Assembly (NCBI RefSeq): GCF_900109705.1
Contig: NZ_FOAI01000012.1
Location: 1 to 64,000, forward strand
Length of the DNA: 64,000 nucleotides
Direction: 5' to 3'
Source: Roseivivax marinus
GTDB lineage: Bacteria; Pseudomonadota; Alphaproteobacteria; Rhodobacterales; Rhodobacteraceae
Both the position numbers and the translations under genes were made by a program. Below the pieces are notes generated by a model. It was not told the origin of the DNA. It made no database searches and saw nothing but the letters and a program-made list of their open reading frames with translations. Below, one piece after another: positions 44,034 to 53,769 of this stretch. Position 1 is the stretch's first letter. Each line of letters begins with the position of its first letter.

Positions 44034-45392
44034 TCACTCGTCTCCGGGAAGCGCGCCGGTGCTCTCGAGATCTGCTTGTGTCAGTTCGCCGGGATCGGGC
44101 TCACTCCGGGCCTTGACCGGCTTGGGAGGTGGGGCCTGCCAGGCCTTCAGGTTGACACCGACGAGGTCGTAGAAGCTCGGAACGATGCGCTCGATGTCCT
44201 CGATGAAAGTCCGCCGCCCGGAAAATCGCTTGCCGAGGTTCTCGACGAGCAGCACCTCGAAGGAATGCGGGGTGGTCTCCGGGTTGTCGTTCTGGATGGC
44301 GGTCGGATCGTCGCGCAGCGTCTTGAGATCCTTTGTTGTCGGAGCCCCTCGTCCTGGCCAGTGCGCGCGGACGAGGAGCCGGTCGTCGTCATCGGGCAGC
44401 ATCCGCAGCAGCCAGTTGATCCGGGCCTTTGTGGACTTCTTGTCGCCGGGCGCCTTGAGTGCCATCGACACGGCGACCGTCCGCCGGGCGAGGTCGACGC
44501 AGACATCCATCTCGGAGGCACAGTTCGGCACGCGGATCACCGAGGACAGGGTCTGGCGCGACACGAGGGTCTCGATCAGGTTCTTCAGCCGCGCCGCGGG
44601 ATCGTCGGTGAATTTCCGTTCGACCCGGGTCGAGACCGCCTGGCCCACATGGCTCGACATGTGCAGGCAGAGATCGCGCTCTTCCTGGACCCAGCTCGCG
44701 GCCACGGCCTCGACCTCGGGCGCGGTCTTCTTCAGTGCGCCGTCGTTCAGCACCGCTTGCGTGACATCCTTCCAGCTGGGGGTCATCTGTGTGAAGCGCT
44801 CGACGCCGGTGGCCGGATGCGCAAGGAAGTGGTTGAGTTGCCGAAGCAGGTAGACCTGCTCGGTGTCCGTGACGGTCTTCTGATATTCGAGGATCTCGCA
44901 GGCGGTCGCGAGATAGGACCACGACCAGTGGAAGTGGCCGACCTTCCGCAGCAGGGTTTTCGAGATCGACACCGGGGAATGATCGGCGCGCGAAACGAAC
45001 TGGTTCGAGATCGTGATGACCGCATCGATGCCGTTGGCCTTTGCCAGTTCGGCGTATTTGGAGACCTGCTCGGCGGTGAGCTCGTTGCGGCCGATCTTGG
45101 CCTCGATCAGGGCCGACCATTGCGTGCGGCCGGTATCGACGATCAGCAGCCCGTCGGGGCGGCAGCCGTCGACGACTTTTTCCTTTAGCACCACCTCGGT
45201 GAAGGCCCGGACGCGGGTGCGTTTTCCGACCCGCACTCCGACTCTCCCGAGAATTTCCTCGGCCATGGCGGGGATCTGGGTCATCACGGCCAGGAAAATC
45301 GAGGCCACACGCTTTTCCTTGCTGGTTTCTGCAAGGATCGGAAACAATCTCGCCTCGTCTCCGCTGACGATAAAATCCGGAAAATCTGTCAT
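44034..45392 (-). CDS. PD-(D/E)XK nuclease-family protein
   Basis: A 452-residue protein. CRPDGLLIVDTGRTQWSALIEAKIG contains PD...EAK, the PD-(D/E)XK active site, followed by QVSKYAELAK. The rest is helical, with no helicase motif. The ATG at 45392 has GGAGGT upstream, and a 12-bp hairpin at 45476-45509 separates it from the helicase giant. It resembles stand-alone restriction-like nucleases in defence islands; the partner is unknown. Confidence 0.7.
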   Translation of the reverse strand: MTDFPDFIVSGDEARLFPILAETSKEKRVASIFLAVMTQIPAMAEEILGRVGVRVGKRTRVRAFTEVVLKEKVVDGCRPDGLLIVDTGRTQWSALIEAKIGRNELTAEQVSKYAELAKANGIDAVITISNQFVSRADHSPVSISKTLLRKVGHFHWSWSYLATACEILEYQKTVTDTEQVYLLRQLNHFLAHPATGVERFTQMTPSWKDVTQAVLNDGALKKTAPEVEAVAASWVQEERDLCLHMSSHVGQAVSTRVERKFTDDPAARLKNLIETLVSRQTLSSVIRVPNCASEMDVCVDLARRTVAVSMALKAPGDKKSTKARINWLLRMLPDDDDRLLVRAHWPGRGAPTTKDLKTLRDDPTAIQNDNPETTPHSFEVLLVENLGKRFSGRRTFIEDIERIVPSFYDLVGVNLKAWQAPPPKPVKARSEPDPGELTQADLESTGALPGDE

Positions 45393-45475
45393 GTAACCTC
45401 CCACGAAAACTCGAAAATCGTAGTATTGAGAATGTATCGAGACAACAGTCGGCCCGATACGTCAATTCGGTGTGG

Positions 45476-45509
45476 GCGGGAAGCGCGACAAATGTGACGC
45501 GCTTCCCGC
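45476..45509. terminator. 12-bp stem hairpin after the helicase giant
   Basis: GCGGGAAGCGCG and CGCGCTTCCCGC pair perfectly around a 10-base loop, 78 bp downstream of the minus-strand helicase stop. There is no T-tract, so termination is plausible but not proven. Confidence 0.55.
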
Positions 45510-45586
45510 GGGGATTTATTCTGCGGCCGGCGGGAATGGCGGTGATATTATCGCCATGCGTCTTTCAGCCGGCCGGAGAAATCGGA

Positions 45587-48500
45587 TCAGTCGTGGCCCC
45601 GGGAAAGAGCCTGCGCCAGGGCGTGTTCGGCGACGAACCGCATCGGGTGCCCGTCGTCGATCTTCTTGCGGGCGGCCTCGATCTTCGTGCCGTAATGTGT
45701 CGCGGTCCAGTGCAGCGACGCGGTGTTCGAGACCACCACGAAGTCCGTCTTGTCGGTCACGCTGCCCTTGAGCGCCGCGCCGCGGCGGGCAAGCTCCTGC
45801 CCGATGAGGGAGCGCGGCCCCATGCTCATTTTCCCGGTCAGCACGAAGGTCTTGCCCTCGAGGTCGACCTCTGCGGGGTCGGTGATCGGGTCGGTCGGCG
45901 CCACGACGCCGCCGATATTGGCGACCCCGGTATCGGCATGGCCGTCCGTCACCAGCGCGGCGAGCCATTCGCGGATCTCCTCGGCCTCGTCGTCGTCGAG
46001 CACGGCGTCGGCCAGCGCGCCGTCGACCGCCCAGCGCAGCTGCGCGAACATCGGCGCCTCCGCGAGACGGGAATCGGCGTGGAAACGGGCGTGGATTTTT
46101 CGCGCCTCCTCGGAGGTGATCCGGCCGTCACAGACGATGCCGGCGCAGAAACCGAGGAAGGTGTTCACGGCATCCTTGTCCGAGGCGAGGTCCGGATCGT
46201 CGAGATCGTCCCTGACCGCTTCGGCGTGGAATTCGATCGCGGCCATGACATCCCCGCCCGAGAGCTCGAGCGCGTAGCCAAGTCCGTCCGAGATCGAGAC
46301 CTCTGCGTCGGCGCCGAAGAAGGCGTCCATTTCGCGGGCCTCGTTGACGAGTGCCTCGGCCTCTCCGTCCTCGATGGCGTTCGAGGCGGCGACCCCCTCG
46401 AGGAAGCCCAGCCAGTAGAAGCCGCGCTTGCGGGTGGTCGTGGTCCGATTGAAGGCGTCGTAAGCCCGATCCTCGTCCCACTCCTCGATCCGGGCCGATG
46501 CGAGGTCCGACAGCGACGGCTTTTTGCCGCCGATCTCGTGGGAAGACGGTCGTTCCGATGCGTTGCTATCCGCGTCGGTTTCGAACCGGTGCTCCTGGGG
46601 ATCTTCCTCCTCGAAGAGCAGGCCCTGGGTCTCGCCCCGGGCTTCGCCATGGTCGCTGGTTTTGGCCTTGATCATCTGCACGAGCGGGCTGGCCTCGTTG
46701 GTCATTGCCACAGCCTCGGCCTCGGCGGCTGCCGCGCGCTCGATGGCCTCCTCGGTGGCCTGCCGCGCGCGTTCCGCGGCGCGGGCGCGCTCCTCCTGCC
46801 GTCGGGCCTCGTCTTCCTTGGCGCGAACCAGCGCGGCGTCGAGCGCCTGGCGCAGCCTTTCGATCTGACTGCGCGAATTGCGGAACCAGTCGGTCGACCA
46901 GATCCGGTGGAAGCGCCAGCCGAGGCCCTCGAGAACCTGCTGGCGCAGTCGGTCGCGGTCGCGGCTCGAGCGCGACGAGTGGTAGGGCGCGCCGTCGCAT
47001 TCGACTCCGAGAATGAATCCGTAGGGCCAGCTGGGATGCCGGACACCGATGTCGATGCGGTAGCCGGCCTCGCCGACTTGCGGCACAGCCTCGTAGCCCG
47101 CAGCCTCGATCTGGGCGATGACGAAGTCCTCGAACGGACTGTCGGTCTCCGGCCGTTCGGTCTGGATCTCGGTGATCCGGCCCGTGCGGGAAAACTCGAG
47201 CCAGGAGCGGAGCATGGCAACGCCGTAGGCCTTGTTCTCGGCCTGGATGTCAGTGGGCTTCATCGAGCTGTAGGTCACGATCTTCTCCTTGGCGCGGGAG
47301 AAGAGCACGTTGAGGCGGCGATGGCCATGGACGCTGTTCACCGGTCCGAAGCGCTGGTAGACCTTGCCGCTCTCGGCGTCCGGGCCGTAGAGCGTCGAGA
47401 TCATGATCACGTCGCGCTCGTCGCCCTGGATCGTCTCGAGGTTCTTGACGAAGAATTCCTCGAGCCCGTCGTCCTTCTCGGTCCAGCGCTCGATATAAGC
47501 CTCGACATGCGGATGCCGGGCGCGTTCGCGCTCGAACTCGGCCAGGATCAGCTCGGTCTGGTCCTTGTTCATCGTTGCGAGACCCAGCGAGCGCTCGGGA
47601 TGGTCGCGCATGTGCTGGATGGCGCCGGCGACGATGGCGTGCGCCTCGGGGATGTTGCGGCCCTTGCGGTATTCGCCCTCGACCTCGAAGAGCTCGACGC
47701 CGAGATCCGGATCGCCATCGCGCGCGGCCGGGAAGATCGTCAGCTGGTTCTCGTAGACCATCTTGTTGGAGACCGCGATCAGGGCAGGGTGGCGCGAGCG
47801 GTAGTGCCAGCGCAGCTGGCGCACCGGGGTGAAGGTGGTGTTCGCCATGTCGAGGATGGACTCGGCATCGGTGCGGGAGTCCTCATCGTCGTCGTGATCG
47901 TCGAGCACCTTGGAGAAGAAGTTGGTGGGCGGAAGCTGCTTGGTGTCCCCGACAACCACCACCTGCTTGGCGCGCATGATCGCGCCCAGCGCATTTTCGG
48001 GCGTCATCTGCGAGGCCTCGTCGATGACCAGCAGGTCGAAGGCGAACCGACCGTGCAGATACTGCGCCACTGCGAGCGGAGACATCATCCAGCACGGCTT
48101 GAGGTTGATCAGGGCGGACCCCGCACGGCTCGTCAGGTCGCGCACGCCGATGCGGTTGCGCACCTTGTTCGTCTCGTGGTGGATCAGGCTCATGTTGGTG
48201 TAGGTGCCGACCTTGCCGGTGCCGTTGCCTTGCGGGGGATTGCTGTTCTCGATCAGCTCCTCGCGGATGGCCGCCCGGGCGAGATCGGTGAGCTCCAGGT
48301 CGGCCTTGGCGATGTCGCTGCGCAACCGGTCGAGATCGCTGCCGTCATAGGCGTCGAGCGTGCGCCCGAACCGGTCCTGGATGTGGTCGGTGAGAGAGCG
48401 GTCATAGATCGCCGAAACGATGTCCGGAAGCGCCGCGCGGTGCTCCCGGCCGTCCCCGGTCTGGACCCAGGCGGTCAGCTCGCCGAGGCCGCGGGCCTCG

Positions 48501-48793
48501 AGGGCGGCGATGGCGCGCAACAGGCGGGCCCGGTCGACGAGACCGTCGGGCCGGGTGGCGGCGTCCCGCACGTCCTCGATCCGGCCGGCGATGTGATGCA
48601 GGGCGCTTGTCGCATCATCGGGGTCGGTCCCGGCCAGGGCGATCTCGGCAGCAACCTCCGCCGCCTCGACGCCGATCTTTCCAAGCGCACTGAAGATGCG
48701 ATCTGCTTCCTCCACGATCGACTGGGCATGTCCGCGCCGCAGAAGGTCGATGCCAGCCTGCGGATCGGGAAGCTCGGCGATATGGTCCGCCAT
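45587..48793 (-). pseudogene. 3' part of a giant SF1 helicase with Vsr-type nuclease and BRCT domains
   Basis: A 1068-residue frame. Helicase motifs: DEASQM (258-263), VGDTKQLPPTNFF, LRWHYRSRHP, IQGDERDVIMIST, and LNVLFSRAKEKI. Next is a Vsr/DUF559-like nuclease (YRIDIGVRHP, VECDGAPYH, then LGWRFHRIWSTDW). A coiled Ala/Glu region, a TerB-like helical domain (CDGRITSEEARKIH) and a C-terminal BRCT (FVLTGKMSMGPRSLIG) complete it. It continues in frame from 48863-50386 except for one TAG. Walker A belongs to the missing N-terminus, so the motor cannot be active as it stands. Confidence 0.8.
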
Positions 48794-48862
48794 CTGGATC
48801 GCGATCTTGATGTCCCCGGTCGCCGAGGGGGACAGTAGATCGGCAGCGCGCGACTGCTCTTC

Positions 48863-50386
48863 CTACACGATCGCATCGTTGAGATCCGCGTCGGCGGTCG
48901 TTGCACGCTCGATCATGTCCCGGTCGATCTCCTCGCGGTTCCTGAAAGACAGACAGGCGGCGATGGCGGCGTCCCGATCCTGTCGCGCGGCTGTTATGGC
49001 GGTCTCCGCCTCTTCGAGGGCCCGGACAACCCCGGACAGCGTCAGCGGCGGTGTTTCGGTATCCGTCGCGAAGTCGCGGAGCGGCTCGAGTGGCCCGGCT
49101 TCGAGCGCATAGCGAAGGCGCTCGTCGCCCTGCGTGATCCGGTCGGTCGCCTCGTGGAACTCCGCGAGTGCGTCGAGCAGTTGGGGATCGCTTTTCACAC
49201 CCTTGAAGACAGACCCGAGGGGTGTCGAGAAACGTGTATCGTAGGCGAAGACATATCGCTTTTTCGACCAACTGGCGTAGGTGCGCAGTGCGGCGGCCGC
49301 GGCAGGGCGCGTCGCCTTGGCATCGCCACCGAGATCGTCGCGATAGAGGGACCACGCGCTCTTAAAAGCGCCGGAAAGGGCTCGAAAGAGCCCCGCGCTC
49401 TCGATCCTGTCCGCCGCCGCATTCAGAGTTTCGGCGTCGTGCTCACTCGCCCGTGGCAGGGTCTTGCGGATTTCCGTGAGCTCTGTGGCCAGTTGGCGTT
49501 GCGTCGCCGCCGCCTCGCGGGCCAGCCCCGGGATCGCGCGGCTGCTGTCGGGCTGCCGCCTGTCGAGGATCGCATCCGGGGTGCGCAGGAGCATCTCGAT
49601 GTCGAGGCGCAGGTCCGCCAGTGTCGTGCCGTTCTGCTCCGCGGTTTCAGCCCAGCGCGCGGGTAGTGCAATTGCCAGGTCTCGCTGGCGGGCGAGAGCT
49701 GTGCGCCGCGTTTCGAGCGTCTCGATATTCTCGGAGAGAGCCGCCGGGTCGACGACACCGTTGTAAGTCCTGGCGATATCCGCGGCGGCCTCGATGACCT
49801 CGTCGAGATCTGACGCGTCGGGATCGGAAAGGAGCTCCTTCAGGACGTCCCTGGCTGCCTTGGCACGCTCCCGTGCATTACACACCTCGTGGGCGGACTG
49901 GCGCATCTCCGGGTCGAGAAGCGCGGAAGCCAGGTCTGCATCGCAGGCGGGGTTGGCAGCGACGTAGTCCAGGGCGGCCCTGATGGGAGCTGCCTGCGCG
50001 TGCACGGGATCTTCCGGAAGGAAGGGACGAAGCGGGCTGTCCGCAGCCCCGGCGCGGAACGCCTCGATGGCGCGGGCGAGTGCGGACAGATCGTTCGCGA
50101 TGTCCTCGGCCTCGTCGGCGCGCAGCGGCGCCTTGCCGGCGTCGTGCCAGAGCCGCGCGATCTGGTCTGCCGTCGCCAGCCGGTCGAGCACCATGCGCGC
50201 GTCGCCGTCGATTTCCGACCGGGTCTCGGGATCGATCAGTTCGGGTCCGGCGAAGCGCAGCCGGCGGATCTCCCGCGGCAGGCCGTCGAGATCGGCGGCG
50301 GAGGCGATGGCCCGTCCGAAGGCCTCGTGAACGGTCAAGCCGGAGACACCAAGGCGGGTGCCGAGGACATCGAGGTAGGCCCGCAT
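48863..50386 (-). pseudogene. 5' part of the same helicase, ending at an in-frame TAG
   Basis: A 507-residue frame, mostly coiled helix (ETRRTALARQRDLAIALPARWA and similar). It ends at TAG 48863-48865, and the same frame stays open through 23 further codons to the Met at 48793. GVSGLTVHEAFGRAIA near the start corresponds to the segment after the SELHS block in this helicase family, so everything before it, including the Walker A, is absent. Upstream in this frame a stop lies about 20 codons before the Met at 50386. Confidence 0.75.
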
Positions 50387-50616
50387 TTCGTTGCGGTGGC
50401 AGGCGCTTGCGGGAGCCGCTCGTTTCGACGTCCGGGCCAGGCCTGCGCGTCATCTTCGATCACGAGAGCTTCCGGGATTGCAGCCCAATTGGGGGCAGGG
50501 CACTCGGCGAAGAAGGTCCGCCAGCCCGGCATGACCTGTCCGTCGGCGCCCATTTGCTCTTCCGAGAGGTCCGCCTGCCAGTTTGCGTAACGCTCTTGCA
50601 TACGCTCTCGCAGCAT
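50335..50616 (-). CDS. Small protein of unknown family, overlapping the helicase 5' end
   Basis: A 93-residue frame from ATG 50616 (MLRERMQERYANWQADLSEE). The first 60 residues look protein-like (VMPGWRTFFAECPAPNWAAIP). The last 25 overlap the helicase frame and are low complexity. It may be a real small gene cut by the deletion that removed the helicase N-terminus. Confidence 0.4.
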   Translation of the reverse strand: MLRERMQERYANWQADLSEEQMGADGQVMPGWRTFFAECPAPNWAAIPEALVIEDDAQAWPGRRNERLPQAPATATKCGPTSMSSAPALVSPA

Positions 50617-50657
50617 CACCATGATGTCTCTACCCCGCTCTTCTCACGTCCCCAATT

Positions 50658-50687
50658 CGTATCCGATAACCCGTGTTATTCGATACG
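50658..50687. promoter_or_regulatory. Inverted repeat before the helicase block
   Basis: CGTATCCGATAAC and GTTATTCGATACG are arms of 13 bp with two mismatches and a 4-base spacer, 42 bp before ATG 50616 on the minus strand. It could be an operator, judged from symmetry only. Confidence 0.45.
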
Positions 50688-50692
50688 ACAAA

Positions 50693-50717
50693 GGGCCCGG
50701 GGCTCCGCCCCGGGCCC
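50693..50717 (-). terminator. Rho-independent terminator after the 133-aa gene
   Basis: GGGCCCGGGGC and GCCCCGGGCCC form an 11-bp GC stem with a 3-base loop, 10 bp after the stop at 50727. Read on the minus strand it is followed by TTTGT. Confidence 0.75.
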
Positions 50718-50726
50718 CTGACTGCG

Positions 50727-51128
50727 TCAGGCCGCGAGGGCGCGGTTCAGCGTCGCGACAATATCCTCGAGTCGGGCGCCGGACCAGCGCACATGCCGAT
50801 CGAACGTATCCGGCCCAGGCAGACCCCAGGCCGTCTCCAGCCGGCAGCAGGTTGGAATCTCGCGCAGCGTCTCGAGCAGTGCCGCGAGAGTGTCCCTGGC
50901 TTCCTCCAGCACTTCTCTCAGTTCATGGGGCATAGCGTCCCCGTCCAGATGTAGTTGGTCCATCATGTCGAGGATGCGGCAGGCACCTCTCCGCCCGGCC
51001 TGGGTGAGCACGCGACCCAGAGTCTCGCGTTCGGTGTCGAGCCACGCGCCGAGGCGGTGCAGCGCCACGTCGAGCGCGCCCGCGCTGGCGCTCGGCACGG
51101 CGAAATGAGTGAAGACGATCGAGTTCAT
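50727..51128 (-). CDS. Hypothetical helical protein, 133 aa
   Basis: A 133-residue protein of helices with many acidic and Arg residues (LREVLEEARDTLAALLETLREIP). No membrane segment and no recognised family. ATG 51128 is used. It is followed by a strong terminator, so it is transcribed apart from the helicase block. It lies 110 bp after another small gene on the same strand. Confidence 0.6.
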   Translation of the reverse strand: MNSIVFTHFAVPSASAGALDVALHRLGAWLDTERETLGRVLTQAGRRGACRILDMMDQLHLDGDAMPHELREVLEEARDTLAALLETLREIPTCCRLETAWGLPGPDTFDRHVRWSGARLEDIVATLNRALAA

Positions 51129-51238
51129 TGCGAACCTCTATGATGATTGAAGTCCGGGGCGATCCGCCCAAAGGCCGCATCGGTTGGGACGGCGATGTCG
51201 CCGCCGCGGCCGTCAAGGAAGGGGTTCGGCCCTGCCGA

Positions 51239-51577
51239 TCAGCTGCCGGGGTCACAGGCCGCGAGGAGATCCCGGAGCATCCGCAGCCGCTCGTGGGAGG
51301 AGGCGGGTCGGATTGGCACGAGGTCGTAGACATCGCGCCCAGGTTCGATTTCCACCGCGTAGCCGAGACGTCGCAGCAGATCGTTGGCCTCGGTGCGGAG
51401 CTGACGGCGCCGAACTTGATCGCGCGCGACACCGGAAACGACGACGAAGGCGAGGCAGTGGGACGGGCCGTAATGCGCCAGCCCGAAGAGTGCCAAGTTG
51501 GGCAGATCAGGGTTCCCGGCACGTAGCGCCGTTTCTATCCAGCCGAGATGTTCAGACCGTCTGTCTACCTTTTGCAT
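51239..51577 (-). CDS. Hypothetical protein, 112 aa
   Basis: A 112-residue protein starting at ATG 51577 (GGAGGAACT upstream). The sequence (LALFGLAHYGPSHCLAFVVVSG, then RTEANDLLRRLGYAVEIEPGRDVYDLVPI) suggests a small alpha-beta fold. No family is recognised. It is the first gene of the minus-strand island. Confidence 0.6.
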   Translation of the reverse strand: MQKVDRRSEHLGWIETALRAGNPDLPNLALFGLAHYGPSHCLAFVVVSGVARDQVRRRQLRTEANDLLRRLGYAVEIEPGRDVYDLVPIRPASSHERLRMLRDLLAACDPGS

Positions 51578-52236
51578 GCCATAGTTCCTCCTTCGTTCGA
51601 AGGAAAGTTTGGCCATTTATGTAATCGACGAAGAAAAAAGTTGTTCTGAATCTGCTCGCTCACGGGCCCCGTGCCGCTTGATGGCGGCCGAACCAAGCGC
51701 GAGAGCCCTCGATTTCCTAAAAACCCGCCGCACCAGCAACGTTAGCCACGCCTGGCGCACATCTGAGATTTTGGCAGTGGGGGCATTGACACCATATACT
51801 TTTGTTCGGCATATTATTGTCTAATATCAATTACTTAGCATGGCATCCTACCACCCCAGCCATCTTTTCCCGCACAGTCAGGAAAACAAGGCCTCCACGG
51901 CCGACCGCCAGGCGCGTCCCATCATCGGCCACCGCGTGGTGGTGCTGATCTGGTCCAGCTCGACCATCCCCATAGACCCTTCTGTTCGTCCTGGGGCAGA
52001 GTAGAGCGCGATCGGATCACTGATCGGGCGCCTGTCGGTGGGGAAAAGCGTTTGACGAGCTTCCATCGGGCGCAGTTCCGCTAGATCGCCATGCAGGCTC
52101 CGGCCTCGGCGCAAGCCGGGTGCGCTGGACACTCCCCGTTCGGCGCAAGAGACTGCACGCGCGGGAAAACTCCAGCGGGGGCAACATCTTGGTCTTCGGA
52201 TCACCGGAAAGACGCAACCAGACAGGTGGTCTGTTC
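51578..52236. other. About 660 bp intergenic region
   Basis: It is AT-richer than average at 51600-51840. It includes TTGACA at 51786-51791 and a small inverted repeat ATATTA/TAATAT at 51811-51827 that could be promoter or operator parts for the membrane protein gene downstream. No gene or RNA is supported. Confidence 0.4.
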
Positions 52237-53595
52237 ATGATCGCCACCCTGCTCGTCACCATACTCTACGAGTTCACGGGGCTGCCGGCCCTCGCCTACA
52301 TCGCCGGTGGTCTCGCGCTGTCCGGACTTGCGGCTTTCGCACCGCAGGTGGGAAACTCGCGCAAGGCCTTCCTGCTCATCGGGCTTCTGCTCAGCGTCCT
52401 GGCTGTCGCCTTTCTGCCCGAGTGGGACATGGAGATCCTCGATGCGCTCGCGAGGGCGAGCTTCATCGCTGCACTCTTCTGCGCTCTGACCGCGATCCGG
52501 ACGGCGGCGGCAAGTTCTCCTTCCATCATCGAATGCGGGCGCTTTCTGGCCAACCAGGCACCGGGAAGGCGATACATCGCGCTGACCATCGGAGGCCATC
52601 TCTTCGGGCTGATCCTCCTCTATGGGTCGATTTCGCTTCTCGGCAGTCTCGCCACCGAAAGCGCACGCGAGGCCCCGAGCGACTACGTCCGCAAGCACCG
52701 TGTCCGGCGCATGCTCGTCGCAATTCAGCGCGGGTTTGCCTCTACCTTGATGTGGTCTCCGCTCAGCTTCTCACTGGCCATCACGCTCTCTGTTGTCCCC
52801 GGATCGAGCTGGGTCGCCACGCTTCCCCTCGCTCTGATGGGCGTTTCACTGCTCATCTTCTCGGGCTGGGCTCTCGACACGATCTTCAAGCCACGACCTT
52901 CCGGGCAGCAACCGGCAGCGCAAGACGTCTCGGGCGGTGCGTGGATGCACCATCTGCGGCCGCTGATGACCCTGCTTGCCCTCGTCCTCGTGTCGGCGGG
53001 CGTCATCCACTTCGCCGTCGGCGTCCGCGTATTCGGTGCTGTCATGGCCTTGGTGCCGCTCATCGCCGTGGGCTGGGTTGCTCTTCAGGCGTCCCCCGAG
53101 CACAGGGCCGAGACGGTGCGCGACAAGGCATCGGACTTTGTTCTGCGCGAGATCCCGGGGCTGAATGGTGAACTCGTCCTGCTTGCCATGGCGGGCTTCA
53201 TCGGGACCTTGGGATCGTCCCTTGCAACCCCGTTGGTCGAGGGTGCCGGGGTGGACCTGAGTGCGATCCCGCCCGGGCTGCTGCTCGTCGGAGTGTTCTG
53301 GCTCATTCCGATCACGGGACAGATCGGGATGAATCCCATCCTCGCAGTCTCCCTGATCGGTCCACTTCTCCCCACGCCGGAGATGCTGAATATCGCCCCG
53401 GTTACCATGGTGTTCGCAATCACAGCCGGGTGGGCTCTGAGTGGTGTGACGTCGCCATTCACCGCCTCCGTGCTTCTTGTCGCGTCCTACGGTGGGGTCA
53501 CTCCGGCCCGCGTGGCATGGCGCTGGAATGCGGCCTACGTTTTGGTCGTGGGTGCCACCGTCTCGCTTCTGATCTACGCGCTCGCGCTTATCTGA
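52237..53595 (+). CDS. Integral membrane protein, transporter-like
   Basis: A 452-residue protein with 11-12 hydrophobic segments. The C-terminal half has GLNGELVLLAMAGFIGTLGSSLATPLVEG and PITGQIGMNPILAVSLIGPLLP, repeats reminiscent of ion-transporter-type permeases (ArsB/DASS-like). AGGTGG lies 8 bp before ATG 52237. It is a single gene with no partner to hint at a substrate. Confidence 0.7.
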   Translation: MIATLLVTILYEFTGLPALAYIAGGLALSGLAAFAPQVGNSRKAFLLIGLLLSVLAVAFLPEWDMEILDALARASFIAALFCALTAIRTAAASSPSIIECGRFLANQAPGRRYIALTIGGHLFGLILLYGSISLLGSLATESAREAPSDYVRKHRVRRMLVAIQRGFASTLMWSPLSFSLAITLSVVPGSSWVATLPLALMGVSLLIFSGWALDTIFKPRPSGQQPAAQDVSGGAWMHHLRPLMTLLALVLVSAGVIHFAVGVRVFGAVMALVPLIAVGWVALQASPEHRAETVRDKASDFVLREIPGLNGELVLLAMAGFIGTLGSSLATPLVEGAGVDLSAIPPGLLLVGVFWLIPITGQIGMNPILAVSLIGPLLPTPEMLNIAPVTMVFAITAGWALSGVTSPFTASVLLVASYGGVTPARVAWRWNAAYVLVVGATVSLLIYALALI

Positions 53596-53769
53596 GGTTG
53601 AGGCGGTGCGACTGTGCGCCGTGTTCCCGTCACTCTCCGATCTGAATGGCGGGCAGAGCCGACCTCGCCCGCCTCAACGCGAAGTGCTTCACGATTGCGG
53701 AGCGACCACAACCGGGACGGTCCGGTGGTCCAAGGAGACGACGGATGAACGGCGGCTATGAACTGACGG

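Noticed and set aside
45470-48838. Very long plus-strand open frame opposite the helicase giant
   Set aside because: It is a GC-driven antisense shadow of a gene with clear helicase and BRCT motifs; the translation has no domain.
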